This document shows positions 8,406 to 16,818 of a DNA stretch of 25,072 nucleotides, piece by piece (the first letter of the stretch is position 1; the number at the start of each line of letters is the position of its first letter). A program made the position numbers and the translations under genes. Below the pieces are notes generated by a model, which worked only from the letters and a program-made list of their open reading frames with translations, was not told the DNA's origin and made no database searches. Source of the DNA: CAZAQB01 sp964487155 (GTDB taxonomy: Bacteria > Pseudomonadota > Gammaproteobacteria > Nitrococcales > Nitrococcaceae); assembly GCA_964487155.1 (NCBI GenBank), contig CAZAQB010000038.1, positions 1 to 25,072 on the forward strand, given 5' to 3'.

Positions 8406-8406
8406 C

Positions 8407-11400
8407 ATGAGCGGCCAGACGGATTTCGACTACAGCACTCTGGGTTGGGTCAAGCGCGAGCTGGACAGCACCCTGCGGGATGCCGCCGAGGCCCTGGAAG
8501 CCTACGCCGATGACCCGGAGGACCGGGCCCAGCTGCAGTTCTGCGTGACCCATCTGCACCAGATCCACGGCATCCTGCAGATGCTGGAGCTCTCCGGTGC
8601 CTGCATGCTGGCCGAGGAGATGGAGAGCCTGGGACGGCGCCTGCTTGAGGACCGCGCGTCCGGCCGCGAGCACGCCTGCGAAGTGCTGATGCGCTCCATC
8701 CTGCAGCTGCGCGACTACCTCGACTGGGTGCACGGCGGTCACCGGGACCGCCCGGTGGTGCTGCTGCCCATCATCAACGAGCTGCGGGCTGCCCGCGGCG
8801 ATGCCCTGCTCACCGAGTACGCCCTGTTCAATCCGGCCCTGGATGCCAGTGCGTCGCGTGCGCGCCATGCGCGTCCGGGGCCCGAGCCTATTACTGTGGC
8901 CGCGGCCGAGGAACGGCCGCGCTACCTGCGCGGGCTGGCCGACTACCTGCGCGGGCGTTCCCCCGGGCGTGGGCTGGATATCCTGTTGGAGGCCCTGGAC
9001 CGGCTCGACCGGGCCAGCGCCGACGACCGCCGCGGGGCGCCCTGGTGGATTGCCGCGGCGCTGGTTGAGGGACTCCGGGAGCAGGCCGTCCAGGACGACA
9101 TGGCGGTTCGCCGGCTGCTCGCCCAGGTGGAACGGGAGATGAAGCGGCTGGTGGCCGATGCCGACCACGCGCCGTCGCCCCAGCTGGTGAAGAACCTGCT
9201 GTATTACGTGGCGCGCACCAAACCGGCGGACTCGCTTCCCCGGGTGGCGGCGGTGCGCGAGCTCTACGGCCTCGAGGGCCTGGTGTCCGGCGGCGAGGAA
9301 TTGGAGTCCGCCCGCTGGGGTCTGATGGGCCCCGGCCAGGACGCGCTGTCGGGGGTGGCCACGGCGCTGCGGGAGGATCTGGCCTCGGTCAAGGATCTCC
9401 TGGACCTCTACGCCCGCGGTGCCGACACCTCCGACGAGCAGATGGACATGGCCGCCGAGACCCTGCGGCGAACCTCGGACACCCTGGGCATGCTGGGCCT
9501 CGGCGGCGCCCGGCGGCTGCTCCAGCAGCAGGCGGACCTGCTCGCCGTCCTGCCCCGGGACGCGCCCGACGAGGACATGGCCATGAAGCTGGCTGAGTCC
9601 CTGTTGCACGTGGAGTCGGCCGTCGTCGGCCTGGAGGATCGGGCGTCCGGGGCCGACGGGGCGGTTGATGCCGAGGCGACTCCCACGGCGGGTCCCGGCG
9701 AGTACCGGCGGGTCTACCAGAGCACTCTGCGCGAGGCCCTGAAGGATGTCGCCCAGGCCAAGGAGAGCGTGGTCCGGTTCATCGAGAGCCAGGACCACGC
9801 CGAGCTGCAGGGGGTGGGGGAGCGCTTCGATTCGGTGCGCGGCGCGCTGCGGGTCACCAACCTGCTGCGGGCGGCCGCCATCGTCGACGCCGCCGAACGC
9901 TACATCCAGGGCCACGCGGCTCCCGGCCAGGCGCTGCCGGATGCCGAGGCCCTGGACGACCTCGCCGATGCCATCACCGGCCTGGAGTACTACCTGGAGG
10001 CGTTGATCGAGCTGCGCCCGGGTTCCGAGCAGATTCTGGAAGTGGCGGAGAACAGCCTCCGCCGGCTGGGCTTCGCTCCGGAGTCGGGAGAGTCCCTCGC
10101 CCTGGCTCCGGGTCAGGCGCCGGCCGGCGAAGCGGGGCGCCGGGGGGCCGAGCCCGCCGAGACCGACGCGCCGGCCGCGGACGCGGTGCGCTCGCCCGCC
10201 CAGGAGACGGCGCCGGCCGCGCGCGATCCGGCCTCCGAACGCCAGGACTACGCCCGTAAGCGGGGCCGGGTCGACCTGGAAATCCCGGTGCGCTCCGAAG
10301 AGGTGGACCCGGAGATTCTCGAAATCTTCGTGGACGAGGCCGGAGAGCTGCTGGAGACCCTCGGCGAGTGCTTCCCTGCTTGGCGTGCCGACTCCGGCGA
10401 CGAGGACAGCCTGGCCACCACCCGGCGCATGTTCCACACCCTGAAGGGTTCCGGCCGGCTGGCCGGGGCGCTGCTGCTGGGTGAGCTTGCCTGGGCGATG
10501 GAGAACACCCTGAACCGGGTGCTGGATGGGTCCGTCGAGCCCACGCCCGAGCTGATGGACGTGGTGGGCGAGGCCATCGAGCGTATCCCCGCGCTGGTGG
10601 CGGAGCTGGACGGCGGGCCCCCCAGCGGCCCGGAGGTGCGCGACCTGATGGCCCGGGCGGTGGAGCTAACCAGCCCGCCAGCGGCTGAGTTCGAGCCGGC
10701 GGCCGCGCGGCCGGCCGTGCCTGCGGCCTCCGAGGCCGCACCCGCCGACGCGGTCGATCCGGCCCGGGGCGAGATCCCGCCGCCGCCGGAGCAGGAGCCC
10801 CAAACCGCGCCCGAGGCGCAGATCGCTGAGCCCGAGCCCGAGCCGGCCGCTCCGGCCATGGACCCGGTGCTCTACGACATCTTCAGCCGTGAAGTGCGGG
10901 ATCATCTGGGCACCGTGGCTGACTTCCTGGAGCGGGCCCTGGAACGGGCGCCGGACGCCCTGCGGGTGAACGAGGATCTGATCCGCGCCCTGCACACGCT
11001 CTCGGGCAGCGCCCGCATGGCCTCCGTGGACCCGGTGGCCGTTCTGGGCAGGGATCTGGAGGACCTGGTCCGCCAGCGCTACGCCACCGGTGTCGGCGCC
11101 GCCGGGGAAGACCTGGCGGTACTGGGCGAGGGCGCCGCCCTGGTGGAGGACATCATCGACGCCCTGGCCGTGCCCGGCCGGGTGCTGCCGGAGGTGGAGT
11201 CCCTGCGCGAGCGGATTCAGGCCCTGAGCCGCCAGGCGCCGGCGTTGGCCCTTGGGATTCCCGCCCGGGAACCGCAGCCCGGGGCAGGCGCCGGCCTGGA
11301 GCTCGCCGCTGCCGAGCGCTCCGCTGACGATCAGGCAGCCGAGCCGCCCGCGGTCGCCGAGCCCGCGGCGGCGCCGCCGCCGGAGGGCGCCCCGGTGGCG

Positions 11401-14232
11401 TCCCACGGGCCCGCCGACGACGCCGACCGGGAACTGGTGGAAATCTTCCTGGAGGAGTCCCGGGATCTCTTCGCCCAGGTGGAAGAAACCGTCCAGCGCT
11501 GGGAGGACCAGCCCGAGGACACCGAGGCCCTCGGCCAACTGCACCGCAGCCTGCATACCCTGAAGGGCGGTGCCCGGCTGGCCGGCTTCGAGAACATCGG
11601 CACGCTGGCGCACAGTCTGGAGACCCTGTTCGCCGATGCGGCGGCGGGTCGGGTGGCCGCCGACGACGGCTTCTTCGATGTGCTCCACGCCGCCCTGGAT
11701 CGGATCAGCGACCTTATCGAAGGCGCCCGGGCCGGCGCCGAGCAGCCCCCCGCGGAGGGGGTGCTCCAGGAGATCCGGAACCTGGAGCGCGAACCGGCGC
11801 CGCAACCGCCAGCGACGCTGGTGGCGCGGACGCAGCCCGCCCCGCCCGCGGCCCGGGCCGACGACGGACTGCTCGACGTGTTCCTGGAGGAAGCGGGGGA
11901 GATCCTCGGCACCACCGAGGGCCTGCTCCACGACTGGCGGGAGCAGCCCGATGACGACCGCCGCATCGGCGAGCTGCAGCGGGCCCTGCATACCCTCAAG
12001 GGCGGTGCCCGGATGGCGGGAGTGCAGCCGGTGGCCGACTTGAGCCATGCCCTTGAGACCATGGTGATGGCGGTGCGGGAGGGCCGGGCGCAGCCGGGCG
12101 AGGCCCTGTTCGACCTGCTGGAGGAAGCCAATGATCGGCTGGTGACCCAGCGGGAATCCGCCCTGCGCGACGAACCCGTGGCGCCCGCGGAAGACCTGCT
12201 GGAGGCGGCCGCCCGGCTGCAGCGCGGCGAAGCCGCGCCGCCGGCGCCCCAGGCCGCGCCGGAGGCTGCCCCGGAGCCGGATCCGGCGCTGGGAGAAGTG
12301 CCGCCAGAGGCGGCCGCCGAGCCGGCACCGGCGCAGGCGCCAGAGCCGGCCGCCGCCGACAGCCATGCGCGCTCGGACGACGCCGTGCGGGTGCGCTCGG
12401 AGCTGCTGGACAACCTGGTGAAGTACGCCGGTGAGGTCAGCATCTACCGGGCCCGCATGGAGCAGCAGGCCGGGGCCATCGGCTTCAACCTCTCCGAACT
12501 GGGCCAGACGGTGAACCGGCTGCGCGAGCAGTTGCGCACCCTGGAAATCGAGACCGAGACCCAGATCCTCTACCGCTACGAGCGCGAGGGCGGTGCCGAG
12601 CCCGCCGAGCGCGCCGACTTCGACCCGCTGGAGCTGGATCGCTTCTCCCGCATTCAGGAGCTGTCCCGGGCGCTGGGCGAGAGTGTCAACGACCTCCACA
12701 GCATCCAGGAAATGCTCGGCACCCTGAACCGCGAGTCCGAGACGCTGCTGCTGCAGCAGTCCCGGGTCAACACCGACCTCCAGGATGGCCTGATGCGCAC
12801 CCGCATGGTGCCGTTCGCCAACCTGGTGCCGCGCATGCGGCGCATCGTGCGCCAGGCCGCCCGGGAGACCGGCAAGAAGGCCCAGCTGCGGGTGGAGGGC
12901 GCCCAGGGCGAGATGGACCGCAACGTCCTCGAACGTGTCGTGGCGCCCATGGAGCACATGCTGCGCAACGCCGTCGCCCACGGCATCGAGCCGTCCGAGG
13001 ATCGCCTGGAGTGGGGCAAGCCCGAGACCGGCACCATTACCGTGGCGTTCTCCCGGGAAGGGGCGGACGTGGTGATCCGGGTCTCCGACGACGGCGCCGG
13101 CCTGGACGTGGAAGCCATTCGCCGCAAGGCCCTGGACCGCGGGCTGATGGCGGCGGACGCCGGCCTGGGCGACCGGGACATTATCCAGTTCGTGATGCAG
13201 CAGGGTTTCAGCACGGCCAAGGCGGTCACCCAGCTGGCTGGCCGGGGCGTGGGCCTGGACGTGGCCAACTCCGAGATCAAGCAGCTGGGCGGCACCCTGG
13301 AGCTGGACACTGTCGAGGGCGTGGGGACCGAGTTCACCGTGCGCCTGCCGTTCACCCTGGCCCTCAACCACGCCCTGCTGGTGCAGACCGGCGACGAGGT
13401 TTACGCCATTCCGCTGTCCAGCATCGAGGGCGTGGTGCGCATTGCCAATGACGACCTGGCCCGCCACCTGGCGGGTACCGGGTCCGGAGTCTACGACTAT
13501 GCCGGCCAGCGCTACCAGGTGCGCAGCCTGAACGCCATTCTGGGCGCCCCCGACCCCACCCTGCCTGGCCCCGGCAAGCGGGCCCCCATGATCCTGGTGC
13601 ATACCGGCGAGCAGCGCCTGGCGCTGCACGTGGACGGGCTGATCGGCAGCCGCGAGATCGTCGTCAAGGCCGCCGGACCCCAGATCAGCAGCGTCCCGGG
13701 CATCTTCGGGGCCACCATCCTGGCCGACGGCCGGGTGGTGCTGATCCTCGACCTCAGCTCCCTGGTGCGCCTCGGCGTGGGCAGCGATGCCGTGGAGGCC
13801 GGCAGCGAGGCGCCGGTGCCGGTGCCGGTGGCGGAGCGCAGCGAGCGGGACCGGCCGCTGGTGATGGTGGTGGACGACTCCATCACCATGCGCAAGGTGG
13901 CGAGCCGCCTGCTGGAGCGCAACAGCATGGAGCCGCTTACCGCCAAGGACGGGGTGGACGCCGTGGCCCGGCTCCAGGAGACGATTCCCGACGTCATGCT
14001 GCTCGACATCGAGATGCCCCGCATGGACGGCTACGAGCTGGCCACCCACATGCGCAACGACGAGCGGCTGCGCGACGTACCCATCATCATGATCACTTCC
14101 CGCACCGGCGAGAAGCACCGGGAGCGGGCCATGCAGATCGGCGTCGACCACTACATCGGCAAGCCCTACCAGGAGAGCGAGCTGCTGGCGACCCTGCGCG
14201 GCCTGCTGGAGCGCAGGCGTGGCGGCGGCTGA
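8407..14232 (+). CDS. chpA: Hybrid chemotaxis kinase ChpA (PilL), multi-HPt CheA-CheW-receiver protein
   Basis: The central histidine kinase of the Pil-Chp system. The protein has 1941 residues, shorter than Pseudomonas ChpA (about 2,470). The N-terminal ~560 residues resemble the FimL-like part of ChpA and contain degenerate HPt-like helices (HQIHG at 51-55). Four HPt domains carry a canonical His box: His677 (HTLKG), His863 (HTLSG), His1050 (HTLKG), His1195 (HTLKG), separated by Ala/Pro/Glu-rich linkers. From about 1328 follow the dimerisation helices, the ATPase N-box around LRNAVAHGIE (1519-1528), G boxes SDDGAGLD and GRGVGLDVA, a CheW domain (about 1645-1790) and a C-terminal receiver with Asp1867 in LLDIEMPRMDGYE. 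No obvious P2 domain is visible. It overlaps chpB by 14 nt. Confidence 0.96.
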   Translation: MSGQTDFDYSTLGWVKRELDSTLRDAAEALEAYADDPEDRAQLQFCVTHLHQIHGILQMLELSGACMLAEEMESLGRRLLEDRASGREHACEVLMRSILQLRDYLDWVHGGHRDRPVVLLPIINELRAARGDALLTEYALFNPALDASASRARHARPGPEPITVAAAEERPRYLRGLADYLRGRSPGRGLDILLEALDRLDRASADDRRGAPWWIAAALVEGLREQAVQDDMAVRRLLAQVEREMKRLVADADHAPSPQLVKNLLYYVARTKPADSLPRVAAVRELYGLEGLVSGGEELESARWGLMGPGQDALSGVATALREDLASVKDLLDLYARGADTSDEQMDMAAETLRRTSDTLGMLGLGGARRLLQQQADLLAVLPRDAPDEDMAMKLAESLLHVESAVVGLEDRASGADGAVDAEATPTAGPGEYRRVYQSTLREALKDVAQAKESVVRFIESQDHAELQGVGERFDSVRGALRVTNLLRAAAIVDAAERYIQGHAAPGQALPDAEALDDLADAITGLEYYLEALIELRPGSEQILEVAENSLRRLGFAPESGESLALAPGQAPAGEAGRRGAEPAETDAPAADAVRSPAQETAPAARDPASERQDYARKRGRVDLEIPVRSEEVDPEILEIFVDEAGELLETLGECFPAWRADSGDEDSLATTRRMFHTLKGSGRLAGALLLGELAWAMENTLNRVLDGSVEPTPELMDVVGEAIERIPALVAELDGGPPSGPEVRDLMARAVELTSPPAAEFEPAAARPAVPAASEAAPADAVDPARGEIPPPPEQEPQTAPEAQIAEPEPEPAAPAMDPVLYDIFSREVRDHLGTVADFLERALERAPDALRVNEDLIRALHTLSGSARMASVDPVAVLGRDLEDLVRQRYATGVGAAGEDLAVLGEGAALVEDIIDALAVPGRVLPEVESLRERIQALSRQAPALALGIPAREPQPGAGAGLELAAAERSADDQAAEPPAVAEPAAAPPPEGAPVASHGPADDADRELVEIFLEESRDLFAQVEETVQRWEDQPEDTEALGQLHRSLHTLKGGARLAGFENIGTLAHSLETLFADAAAGRVAADDGFFDVLHAALDRISDLIEGARAGAEQPPAEGVLQEIRNLEREPAPQPPATLVARTQPAPPAARADDGLLDVFLEEAGEILGTTEGLLHDWREQPDDDRRIGELQRALHTLKGGARMAGVQPVADLSHALETMVMAVREGRAQPGEALFDLLEEANDRLVTQRESALRDEPVAPAEDLLEAAARLQRGEAAPPAPQAAPEAAPEPDPALGEVPPEAAAEPAPAQAPEPAAADSHARSDDAVRVRSELLDNLVKYAGEVSIYRARMEQQAGAIGFNLSELGQTVNRLREQLRTLEIETETQILYRYEREGGAEPAERADFDPLELDRFSRIQELSRALGESVNDLHSIQEMLGTLNRESETLLLQQSRVNTDLQDGLMRTRMVPFANLVPRMRRIVRQAARETGKKAQLRVEGAQGEMDRNVLERVVAPMEHMLRNAVAHGIEPSEDRLEWGKPETGTITVAFSREGADVVIRVSDDGAGLDVEAIRRKALDRGLMAADAGLGDRDIIQFVMQQGFSTAKAVTQLAGRGVGLDVANSEIKQLGGTLELDTVEGVGTEFTVRLPFTLALNHALLVQTGDEVYAIPLSSIEGVVRIANDDLARHLAGTGSGVYDYAGQRYQVRSLNAILGAPDPTLPGPGKRAPMILVHTGEQRLALHVDGLIGSREIVVKAAGPQISSVPGIFGATILADGRVVLILDLSSLVRLGVGSDAVEAGSEAPVPVPVAERSERDRPLVMVVDDSITMRKVASRLLERNSMEPLTAKDGVDAVARLQETIPDVMLLDIEMPRMDGYELATHMRNDERLRDVPIIMITSRTGEKHRERAMQIGVDHYIGKPYQESELLATLRGLLERRRGGG

Positions 14233-15196
14233 GCCCCGCGCCGGGGCGCCGGGGGCGCTGCGGGTGGCGGTGCTAGGCGGTGATCCCGAGCGCAGGAACC
14301 GGCTGCGCTCCGGGCTGCGGCGGTCCGGTTTCAGCGTGCCCTTCGAGGGCCCGGTGGCCGGCTACCTGAAACGCACCGGGCGGCTGGTGCCGCCGGATCT
14401 GCTGCTGGTGGGTCTGGAACACGACGCCGACGGCGATCTGGGGGCCCTGGATGCTCTGCTGGAGCGCCACGAGCCCATGCTGTTCAGCGACGCCCTGTAT
14501 CGGGAGGACAGCCCCGCCGCCCTGGAGCGGCTGGCTGACAAGATCCACCAGGCCGTGGCCGGCTGGCAGGACCGTTGCCCACCCGCCCCGCCCGAGCTGG
14601 GCCCGGACGCTTTTCCGGTGTGGGTGCTGGGCGCCTCCTTCGGCGGCCCGGAGATGGTCAAGCGCTTCCTTCAGGCCCTGCCGGGCCCGCCGCCAGGGGC
14701 GCTGCTGCTGGCCCAGCACATCGGCGCCGGCTTCGCCGAGGTGCTGGCGGCGCAGCTGGACCGCTGCTGCCCGTTCCCGGTGCTGCCGATCCGCGAGGGC
14801 GGCCTGCTGGTGCCGGGCCAGGTCCACGTGGCGCCGGTGGGGCAGCGCTTGCGCATCACCTACGGCGGCCGCTTCCACCTGGAGGCCGAGGACGCCCCGG
14901 AAGACCTCTGCCAGCCGTCCATCGACGCGGTCATGGAAGAAGTGGCCCAGCGCTTTCCGGGGCGTTGCGGCGCGGTGGTGTTCAGCGGCATGGGAGACGA
15001 CGGCCGGCGCGGTTGCGAGGCGGTAGGCCGTGCCGGGGGCACGGTCTGGGCCCAGGACAGCGCCAGCTGTGCCATCGACAGCATGCCCCTGAACGCCCGG
15101 GCCACCGGCTGGGTGACCCGGGTCGCGCCTCCGGAGGCGCTGGCCGCGGAACTGGGCCGGCGCTGGCAGGCGCTGCCAGCGGCCGCCAGCGGCTAG
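14219..15196 (+). CDS. chpB: CheB-type methylesterase ChpB with degenerate receiver domain
   Basis: Removes methyl groups from PilJ glutamates, opposing PilK. The protein has 325 residues. The C-terminal esterase domain shows the CheB triad: Ser140 in LGASFGGPE, His167 in LLAQHIGAGF and Asp261 in FSGMGDDGRRG; their spacing matches CheB of enteric bacteria. The N-terminal about 1-110 residues are receiver-like (RVAVLGGDPERRNRLRSGLRRSGF) but the acidic pocket is replaced by LGGD and the expected phospho-acceptor region reads LLLVGLEHDADGD, so phosphorylation control is doubtful. The GTG start at 14219 lies inside the end of chpA, with GGAG 7 nt upstream, implying translational coupling. Confidence 0.9.
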   Translation: MAAAEPRAGAPGALRVAVLGGDPERRNRLRSGLRRSGFSVPFEGPVAGYLKRTGRLVPPDLLLVGLEHDADGDLGALDALLERHEPMLFSDALYREDSPAALERLADKIHQAVAGWQDRCPPAPPELGPDAFPVWVLGASFGGPEMVKRFLQALPGPPPGALLLAQHIGAGFAEVLAAQLDRCCPFPVLPIREGGLLVPGQVHVAPVGQRLRITYGGRFHLEAEDAPEDLCQPSIDAVMEEVAQRFPGRCGAVVFSGMGDDGRRGCEAVGRAGGTVWAQDSASCAIDSMPLNARATGWVTRVAPPEALAAELGRRWQALPAAASG

Positions 15197-15217
15197 CAGC
15201 CTGTCGGACAGGCTGCT
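15195..15217. repeat. Perfect 11-bp inverted repeat at chpB stop
   Basis: AGCAGCCTGTC and GACAGGCTGCT face each other across a single G. The left arm begins on the last two bases of the chpB TAG stop. There is no T tract, so it is not a classical terminator. It lies 50 bp before chpC and may be a REP-like element, a protein site or an mRNA stem that tunes chpC expression. Confidence 0.8.
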
Positions 15218-15266
15218 GGTACATCCAAGCCCAGCCCGGCCGCCGCCGGATGCGGAGACAGGACTC

Positions 15267-15752
15267 ATGGAGCACGCCGTTCAAGAGGACACCCAGCGGG
15301 CCCTGCTGATCGCCCTGGCCGAACATCGGCTGCTGCTGCCCGGTTCGGTAGTGGCGGAGGTGGTGGGTCACCAGGAGCCGAGCCGCAGCCCGGTGGTCGA
15401 GGACCAGGACCGCCACTGGATCCTGGGCACGGTGCAGTGGCGCCACCAGCGCCTGGCGCTGATCTCCCTGGAGGGCTATATGAGCGGCCAGGGGGCCGAC
15501 TTCGGCCTGCGGGCCCGGGTGGTGGTGGTGAAGGCCCTCTACGACCACCCGCGCCTCAGCTATTACGCCCTGATGGCGCAGCAGATCCCCCGGCTCGCCA
15601 CGGTACACCCGCAGAGCATCGAAGCCCTTGAGGGCGAGGAGGGGGGCGAGCTCCCCGGCGTGGCCCAGCAGGTGCTGGTGAACGGCGAGCCGGCGCTGAT
15701 CCCGGACCTGGCCGCCATCGAGGCCGACCTGTACCGGGCGATGTACACCTGA
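15267..15752 (+). CDS. chpC: CheW-like protein ChpC
   Basis: A second CheW-family adaptor, predicted to link additional receptors to the ChpA array. The protein has 161 residues. The single domain reads ALLIALAEHRLLLPGSVVAEVVGHQEPSR, then HWILGTVQWRHQRLALISLEGYM, a CheW-like central strand set, and LARVVVVKALYDH-type strands around residue 85-95, ending DLAAIEADLYRAMYT as in Pseudomonas ChpC. The ATG has GGAGACAGGA upstream. It is the last recognisable gene of the pil-chp cluster; chpD and chpE, which follow in Pseudomonas, are not seen before the assembly gap. Confidence 0.9.
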   Translation: MEHAVQEDTQRALLIALAEHRLLLPGSVVAEVVGHQEPSRSPVVEDQDRHWILGTVQWRHQRLALISLEGYMSGQGADFGLRARVVVVKALYDHPRLSYYALMAQQIPRLATVHPQSIEALEGEEGGELPGVAQQVLVNGEPALIPDLAAIEADLYRAMYT

Positions 15753-15787
15753 CAGGCCGCGGGCGCCAGCACTGGTCGAAGGCCGTC

Positions 15788-15815
15788 GGGTGGGTGGGGC
15801 GCGGCGAAACCCACC
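15788..15815 (+). repeat. Dispersed intergenic repeat, copy 1 (GGGTGGG...GAAACCCACC)
   Basis: A 28-bp imperfect palindrome whose ends GGGTGGG and CCCACC can pair, preceded by GGTCGAAGGCCG. A second, clearly related copy lies 80 bp downstream. Repeats of this general form, with a gtgggttt...acccac core, are common between genes of gammaproteobacteria (from memory). Copy 1 differs from copy 2 by G-for-A changes in the loop (GGGGCGCGG against TAGAGCGCAG). Confidence 0.75.
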
Positions 15816-15822
15816 TTGGGCC

Positions 15823-15854
15823 GTGAAAAGGACTGAGGACTGAGGACTGAGTGG
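15823..15854 (+). repeat. Heptamer array (GGACTGA)3 with conserved flanks
   Basis: GTGAAAA, three perfect GGACTGA units, then GTGG. The same flanks surround two units at 24960-24984. The unit is the reverse complement of the CTCAGTC array at the window ends. It sits between the two GGGTGGG repeats downstream of chpC. Confidence 0.9.
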
Positions 15855-15895
15855 GAGGGGGTGAGACGCACCCCGGTGGTCGGATCGAAGGGCGC

Positions 15896-15924
15896 AGGGT
15901 GGGTAGAGCGCAGCGAAACCCACC
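15896..15924 (+). repeat. Dispersed intergenic repeat, copy 2
   Basis: AGGGTGGGTAGAGCGCAG followed by CGAAACCCACC, a 29-bp version of the element at 15788-15815. Its upstream context, GGTCGGATCGAAGGGCGC, also resembles that of copy 1. It abuts the run of N, so the repeat probably caused the assembly break. Confidence 0.8.
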
Positions 15925-15925
15925 G

Positions 15926-16025
15926 NNNNNNNNNNNNNNNNNNNNNNNNNNNNNNNNNNNNNNNNNNNNNNNNNNNNNNNNNNNNNNNNNNNNNNNNNNN
16001 NNNNNNNNNNNNNNNNNNNNNNNNN
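15926..16025. other. Assembly gap (100 N)
   Basis: Exactly 100 undetermined bases, the customary placeholder for a scaffold gap of unknown size. It removes the C-terminus of rsmE and whatever lies between chpC and rsmE, so the adjacency of the pil-chp and betaine clusters depends on the scaffolding being correct. Confidence 0.97.
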
Positions 16026-16720
16026 GCGGCGGTCTCCGTGCGCAGCACCCGCGGCCCCAGGCCCACCGTCTGGTAGCCCCGGCGGGCGGCCTCGGCCAGT
16101 TCCACTTCGGCGAGTCCTCCTTCCGGCCCCACCAGCAGGGTCAGGGGGCCGCGGCTCAGGCCCGCCCCGCGCAGCGCCTTGCCGGCGCCGGGTTGCAGCA
16201 CCACGCCGGGGCCCGGCGGCAGCTGTTCCCAGACATCCATCAGCGGCGCCGGCGTCTCCACCTCCGGCAGGCGGTTGCGGCCGCACTGCTCGCAGGCACT
16301 GGCGGCCACCCGTTCCCAGTGGGCGCGGCGCGAGGCGGCCCGCTCCGGGGGCAGGCGGAATGCGCCGTGGGCGGTGAACACGGGCAGGATGCGGGCCACC
16401 CCCAACTCGGTGGCCTTCTGGACGACGAAGTCCATGCGCTCTCCCTTGGCCAGCCCCTGCACCAGGGTCACCGCCAGGGGGGACTCGGCCTCACGGGGGG
16501 AGAATGCCTCCACGCTCACCGCGGCGGCGCGCCGCTCCAGGCGCTCCAGGCGTGCGCTGTATTCGCCGCCGCGGCCGTCGAACAGCACCAGGGCCGACCC
16601 CGCGCGCAGCCGCAGCGCCCGCAGATGGGGCACCGCTGTGGCGGGCAGTTCCAGGCGGGTGCCGGGTGCCAGGGGGCCCGGGTGGAAGATTCGGGGGGCG
16701 GAGGATTCGAAAGCGACCAA
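16026..16720 (-). CDS. rsmE: 16S rRNA (uracil-1498-N3) methyltransferase RsmE, C-terminus lost in gap
   Basis: RsmE methylates U1498 of 16S rRNA with SAM. About 231 residues are visible: an N-terminal PUA-like region (RIFHPGPLAPGTRLELPATAVPHLRALRLRAGSALVLFDGRGGEY), then the SPOUT knot domain with VTLVQGLAKGERMDFVVQKATELGV, ILPVFTAHGAF, CEQCGRNRLPEVETP and LLVGPEGGLAEVE...VGLGPRVLRTETA. The family normally continues for some 12-20 residues past RTET, which fall in the N run. The start is taken as TTG at 16720, with GGAG 7 nt upstream; no ATG or GTG fits better. It lies 98 bp downstream of ahcY. Confidence 0.92.
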
Positions 16721-16786
16721 CTCCGGGCTCCGCTGCGCAGGCCGTTGGCATCCCGGGGCGGTGCGACGGGCCCGTGGGGAAAGGGT

Positions 16787-16810
16787 GCCGGGGGCGGGGA
16801 TGCCCCCGGC
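16787..16810 (-). terminator. GC-rich hairpin after ahcY, possible terminator
   Basis: A perfect 9-bp stem (GCCGGGGGC with GCCCCCGGC) and 6-nt loop starting 8 bp past the ahcY stop. The following minus-strand bases are ACCCTTTCCCC, so the U tract is poor; it could be a weak or Rho-assisted terminator, or a 3' mRNA stabiliser before rsmE. Confidence 0.4.
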
Positions 16811-16818
16811 GTGCCGGC

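Noticed and set aside
10666..14151. Very long open frame antisense to chpA (1161 codons), with similar ones at 8383-10437 and 4868-7660 on the minus strand
   Set aside because: They mirror strongly biased GC-rich genes; the translations are low-complexity His/Gly/Leu/Arg-rich with no domain, while the plus-strand frames carry clear conserved motifs.
15563..16720. Frames running through the N gap (for example rsmE fused to chpC-region sequence)
   Set aside because: The fusion exists only because N codons are read as X; real RsmE ends shortly after RTETA.
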